From contig CM076264.1 in NCBI GenBank assembly GCA_038380795.1, positions 870,001-934,000 of the forward strand: a stretch of 64,000 nt of DNA, in the 5' to 3' direction. The notes under the pieces are model-generated. The model was not told the origin of the DNA. It worked only from the letters and a program-made list of their open reading frames with translations, and did not search any database. The translations under genes and the position numbers were made by a program. Source of the DNA: Pyrocephalus nanus. Its lineage: Eukaryota; Chordata; Aves; Passeriformes; Tyrannidae. Shown in pieces: positions 59,486 through 64,000 of the stretch (position 1 is the stretch's first letter; the number at the start of each line of letters is the position of its first letter).

Positions 59486-62400
59486 GTAAGAGTCTCAGTG
59501 TCTCACTTGTCCATCCAGACACTTTGTGGTTTTCCGCTCTGTGGTGTGGGGAGCGCTTCAGCAGGTCACCCTTGGATGCTGAGCAAAGGAGGGAGAAGGT
59601 GAGAGTGAGGAACAGGGAGAGAGGGAGTTATTGATTTGGGACTGCAGCAGTGAGAAGGGAGCCAGCACTCTGACTGCAAGGGTTTTGCCTCGTTCACAGA
59701 AAGAAGTAACCTGAGATACAAGATTTTTAACACTTTGGCCAGATACTTCTTTGTCCTCTGTTGGCTTCTTCCAGTTTTAGACAGCTATGCCTATCTAATT
59801 CCCAAGTGATTCCAGGCAGCACTGCTGCTGTATTGGCACTGTTCCAACATGCCTATGGCTGTGTGTGCCCTGATAATTCAGTGCTTGTACAGCCCCAACC
59901 TGCAGAAGCAGCTGCATCACCTCCCCACTTGAAATTAGGTAATTGAAATAATCTTTACTTGGTGAGAAATGAAGAATATTGCCCAATAAAGGTAGGCTCT
60001 GACTTTTCTGGTTATTTTTTTTAACACAGTACCAGCCTAATATCTTTCTGTGTTTATTGAAATGGGAAAAGTTTAATCTTCAAAAAGCAGGGCCTACTGA
60101 GACTCCCTCAGTCACAGCCATTAGCTACTTTGCGAAAAACAGTGTTTTCAGCTCAGACTTTTCATGTCACAGTCTTGGCACCAAATATCTTGTGGTAAAT
60201 CTAATTTCATAGCTTGGACTGCACCCAACATGGGGATTATACCTTGAGTATCCTATTTGAAAAGGCAGAGCATATTGTGCTGGGTACAGGTGCAGAAACA
60301 GCCAGCCAGCTTTGCTCTGAAGTGATGAAAACCAATTTCCTGCGAAGGTAGCTGGATATTTTCTCAGAACTTTAGGCAGCAGAATATTAAAATGTGTCAG
60401 TTCTGGACATGCAGGTTTAGATTTTATTTTGTTTCAGTTCCTTCTTGCTAGATTGCAATCCTAAATTAGGATTTAATTCCAATAAAAGATTTCACACCAG
60501 TATTGAAACTGAAAAAAAAAATCCAAGCCTGGATATTTTGAAGCCTCAATATTATTAGGAAATCCCCAGTTCAGGATTTAAAATCAGTAGGACTCTGATG
60601 GGTCTTTTTCCATATTTTTGCTCCTAGGCTAACTCCTAGGAAAATGTAAAATCTTTTCAAATGGTCAGCAGTTAAATCATTAGTTTTTCTCATTTCCTGC
60701 TTTTACACTTTGAATTCAAATTATACGTACACATATCCCCTGGCAAAGCACTCAGGAAGCTAAAAAAATAAGAGCACTTATATGGGATTATAGATATTTC
60801 CTGTTCTTCACGTGCTTAAGTGTTTAACTGTAGCACAGGACTTAATGGATCCCTAAGGAAAAGCTCTGACAAGTATTTTAGGGGTAATCTGGTTTATCTA
60901 CATCACACTGAGTACTTTTGGCATTTAATCCAGAATTATTATTCAACAGCTACCTGTGCAGTCAAAACCAAATCCTTCTATTTTCCATTTAGGAACTATT
61001 TCTGTGCATGTGATGGCATTGCTTCAATAAAGTATAAATACTTCCATTAGATCACAAAAGAAGTAATTCGTGTATTTCCTTGATCTATTTGGAAGGACTT
61101 TTCTCCCTTGGAGGCTGATGCTGCAGCTTTTCTTTAAAGTCACTTGGACTCCTTCACCCTACTGCTTAGATTGCAAAATTAGCAGGAACAGTCTCCTTGA
61201 CAAGGACACTGTCTTGGAGATCTCCACCATTTGCCAAATTCTGTTAAAATTGGACAGTAAAACCCAACCATGTTAAGGAAGCACATAGGTACACACAGCC
61301 ATAAAAGAGTCTTCTCTATATAGTTAAATAGGAAAAAAAATACAATTATTTGCACGTTTCCAGCACGAAGCTTCAACTTAATCCGTTTGTAAGATGTCTT
61401 AGTAACCCTTTATGTTGATTTCTAATAAATGGCAGCAGTCACAAAGATGAAGAACTTGAAAATTTAGCCCATACTGACAGTTCTTCACTCCCTTGATTCT
61501 TAGATAAATCTGTGAAGTAGGAGAGTGAGACCAAAGATGTTTTTCCACTAAATTCAGACTTCAGTGTTGACAGTGGTGTATGGGAAGAGGTAAACTGGAA
61601 CGCCCTTAATGGGAAAAAATGCCTTCCCCATGGAAAATAATGTCCCCTGGGTTGTATCCTCACTGGCAGGAAAGATGTTTACTTTAAAAAGAGATTCTTT
61701 TAAATAAGAAGTGAAAGGTTGCTCAGTTATCAGCCAGACTGAGAAGGCCAAGGGTCCTTTGATAAGGAGTTTTAGAGCAGCAGGAGGGTTTCCAGAGGTG
61801 TTAGCTTGGGCTCTGTCTTTTTTAACTGTCCAAAAAGTTCTTTCCTACCATACTTCTTCTTTTCACTCTGAGCCTCTTCCTTTTGTTTCTTCCTGCTGCA
61901 ACAAAATCCTTTATTAATCTGCATTTTGGGCTAAAATCCTGTAATCCCTTCTGTATCACTGTATAAAAAACATGAGTGCTCTGCTATAGGTTGAGTGGAT
62001 TGATGTCAATGACTGTGTTGATATTTGGAAAAGGAATCTCGAGTAAGTGTTGTGCCACTGACTCACACAGGGTGGGCAGTCCCAGCCCAGGCCAGCGCAG
62101 ATGGATCACATCAGTGAAAGCCTGGATGACAAAAAGACAAAGATGAAGGGCTGGGAATGGTATTACAGGAGAAATAAAAATGGGAATAAAGCACTGCTGT
62201 GCTGTCAGCACTTAGAAGCCATCGGGAGGGGGAAGCCAAAGCCCAGGCAGGTTCACGGCCTGCGCTGGTCCTTGGGCTGGGCCCACCAAAGGGACTCGGT
62301 TTTGCTTCCAGTGACTCAGTATAAAGGCCCCTCTTATCCTCCAGCTCCTTTGGAAGCTGCTTTGGGCAAACAGACAAATATTTTATTGGACAAACAGGAT

Positions 62401-64000
62401 TGTCACTCCAGAATATTTCAGGTTACTTTCAACGCTGGGTTCTCTTTTTTCCGGTCCTCAGGGCTCTCTTTGAGCCCTTCAGATGTATTTGCCTACTGTA
62501 TTTGCCTCCCATACTTGAGGCACACCGAGGTGTTTTATACAGTGATGGGTTAAATATAGAAAGTGCCTTGGAAAGGCAGAACAGAGCAGCCACTCAATCA
62601 CTTCACACATGGAACACTGCACAGTAAATGAAGGGCTTCAGCAGCAGCAGGGCTGGGATTCCTGACCTCTGGCAGACCCACCCCTCCCACTGAGGGTGAT
62701 TTTAAGGAGTCACTGTTGATTTCTTTCCACTCTGCCCCTTATCAGAGGGGACAGCTCGCTGCTGGCACAGATGGCCCAGGAAGGTAACTTTAAATCATCC
62801 AGACCTCCAGAGTTAGAGCCAGATTTCTATGTGGGAAAGCTTTCCTGTAAACCTGATCCAATACTTAAAAACCTCTTCAATGACCTGAGCTGATGAGTGG
62901 TTTTGCTGTTTAAATCATGTGGAATACAGAGCTTTATAGAGCTGTAAAGAAAAATAGACAAAATTATGCACTTTTATTTGTCTTTAAGGCGTTAGATTCA
63001 GTAAAACCTGCAAAGGACAAGGAGTTAATGTACTGCAAAAGATAAAAGTGGTGTCACCAGAACATGCTGCTGCCAGCCCAAAGGGCTTAAAAAGCAAGCT
63101 AGAAATTACTGAGAATGACCAAAAAGTACTGAGATTAGTCACATTTTAGTGTTCTGTGTGATTGCTTTTTAGGCTTTCCACAGAAGGTTTTGAGGAAAAG
63201 GTTGGAATACTCAAGTTGTAACATGTGAGCCTCACATTCAGAAAGTCTTTTGGTTTTTTTTAAGGAAAATGGGAAGACTGTGCCAGTATGTCTTGTAGGG
63301 CAATTAGAAACACCATGTCCTAAGGGGGATAAACAAGACTGAAGGGCTCAGCTATTGACTGATGGAACCTGAGCAGTGGTTTGTGTAAGTAGGAAGAGAA
63401 GGGGATCACCCATGTCCCAGAGCTGGTAGAAATAAGGAGGGTTTCTAGTTTGAAGATGGAATCAGTGAGCTGTGAACTGGCACTGACTTTGCCCAGGGTT
63501 TGAATTCCCTCATTCTCCTGGGCTGAATTCAGGTTCTGGTTGGGCGTAGAATGAAGCCTGTGAAAGACTGTGGTGTCAGGTGTCTCTTCCCCAAAGCAGC
63601 AAGGCAGCAAACAGCAAATGAAGGGACTAGGAAAAAGATCATGTGTCATGCTGCATGGCACTCTGGGAGAATCACTACCTGAGAGCCTCTTATTTCATTT
63701 GACACTGAATAGTGATGGTCTAAGCCCTTTCTTCCATCGAGATCAAAAAATACATTTTTCTTTAAGATGTAGTTATTTTCTAATAGGAATCCAAGTTTAC
63801 AAATGCTAATTTTTTGGCTGTTTCACTGAAGGACATTGCTCAGCACTTGCACTGCAGGTACTCTTGCTCAGGCTCTGACAAGGGACAGCCAGGTGAGCGA
63901 TGCTGGCAGGGAATGAAGCAAACAGGTGGTGGCAGTTACTGATGTTTTATATTTGGCTTGAACTTCCTCAGAAGATGAACTTCCCATTTGAAGGTGAATG
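59486..64000. other. Intergenic, no gene recognised
   Basis: No supported gene or repeat to the end of the window. The 150-codon frame at 62101-62553 begins with an ATG but shows no domain, splice context or codon pattern that supports it. Confidence 0.55.

Noticed and set aside
62101..62553. 150-codon plus-strand frame with an ATG
   Set aside because: The sequence is not protein-like beyond chance and no conserved motif is seen.

Overview
The window is animal nuclear DNA, most likely from a bird. It has intron-split genes with GT-AG (and two GC-AG) splice sites. Its interspersed repeats are CR1 LINE remnants, the typical avian family, and I see no Alu, B1 or L1. The species cannot be named from the sequence alone.

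Layout. Positions 1-957 are intron. From 958 to 14498 (+) lie the last 18 coding exons of ANKRD17 (MASK2), which splice in frame into 1,530 C-terminal residues: ten ankyrin repeats, a basic coiled coil, a KH domain and a long low-complexity tail. Its 3' UTR runs to about 15995. COX18 follows on the same strand at 16521-20189, with six coding exons and 311 residues. It encodes the mitochondrial inner-membrane insertase needed for cytochrome c oxidase subunit 2. Its start lies in a CpG-rich block with an NRF-1-type palindrome just upstream. The adjacent, same-strand order ANKRD17 then COX18 matches human 4q13.3 and separates ANKRD17 from its paralogue ANKHD1. ADAMTS3, the next gene in mammals, is not seen.

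From about 20440 to 64000 no protein-coding gene can be supported. This gene-poor spacer holds CR1 fragments, microsatellites, a tandem array of YY1-like sites with a 32/32/39-40 bp higher-order period (30019-30240), two direct copies of an unidentified element of about 190-200 bp (55897-56098 and 58179-58366), and one orphan exon-like segment (59309-59485).

The two genes are unrelated in function: ANKRD17 is a cytoplasmic/nuclear scaffold and RNA-binding protein, COX18 a mitochondrial assembly factor. They are only neighbours, with COX18 starting about 0.5 kb after the likely distal ANKRD17 poly(A) site. I found no new multi-gene system. The items most worth checking are the YY1-like array, the twin element, the two GC-AG introns, and the COX18 promoter/uORF arrangement.
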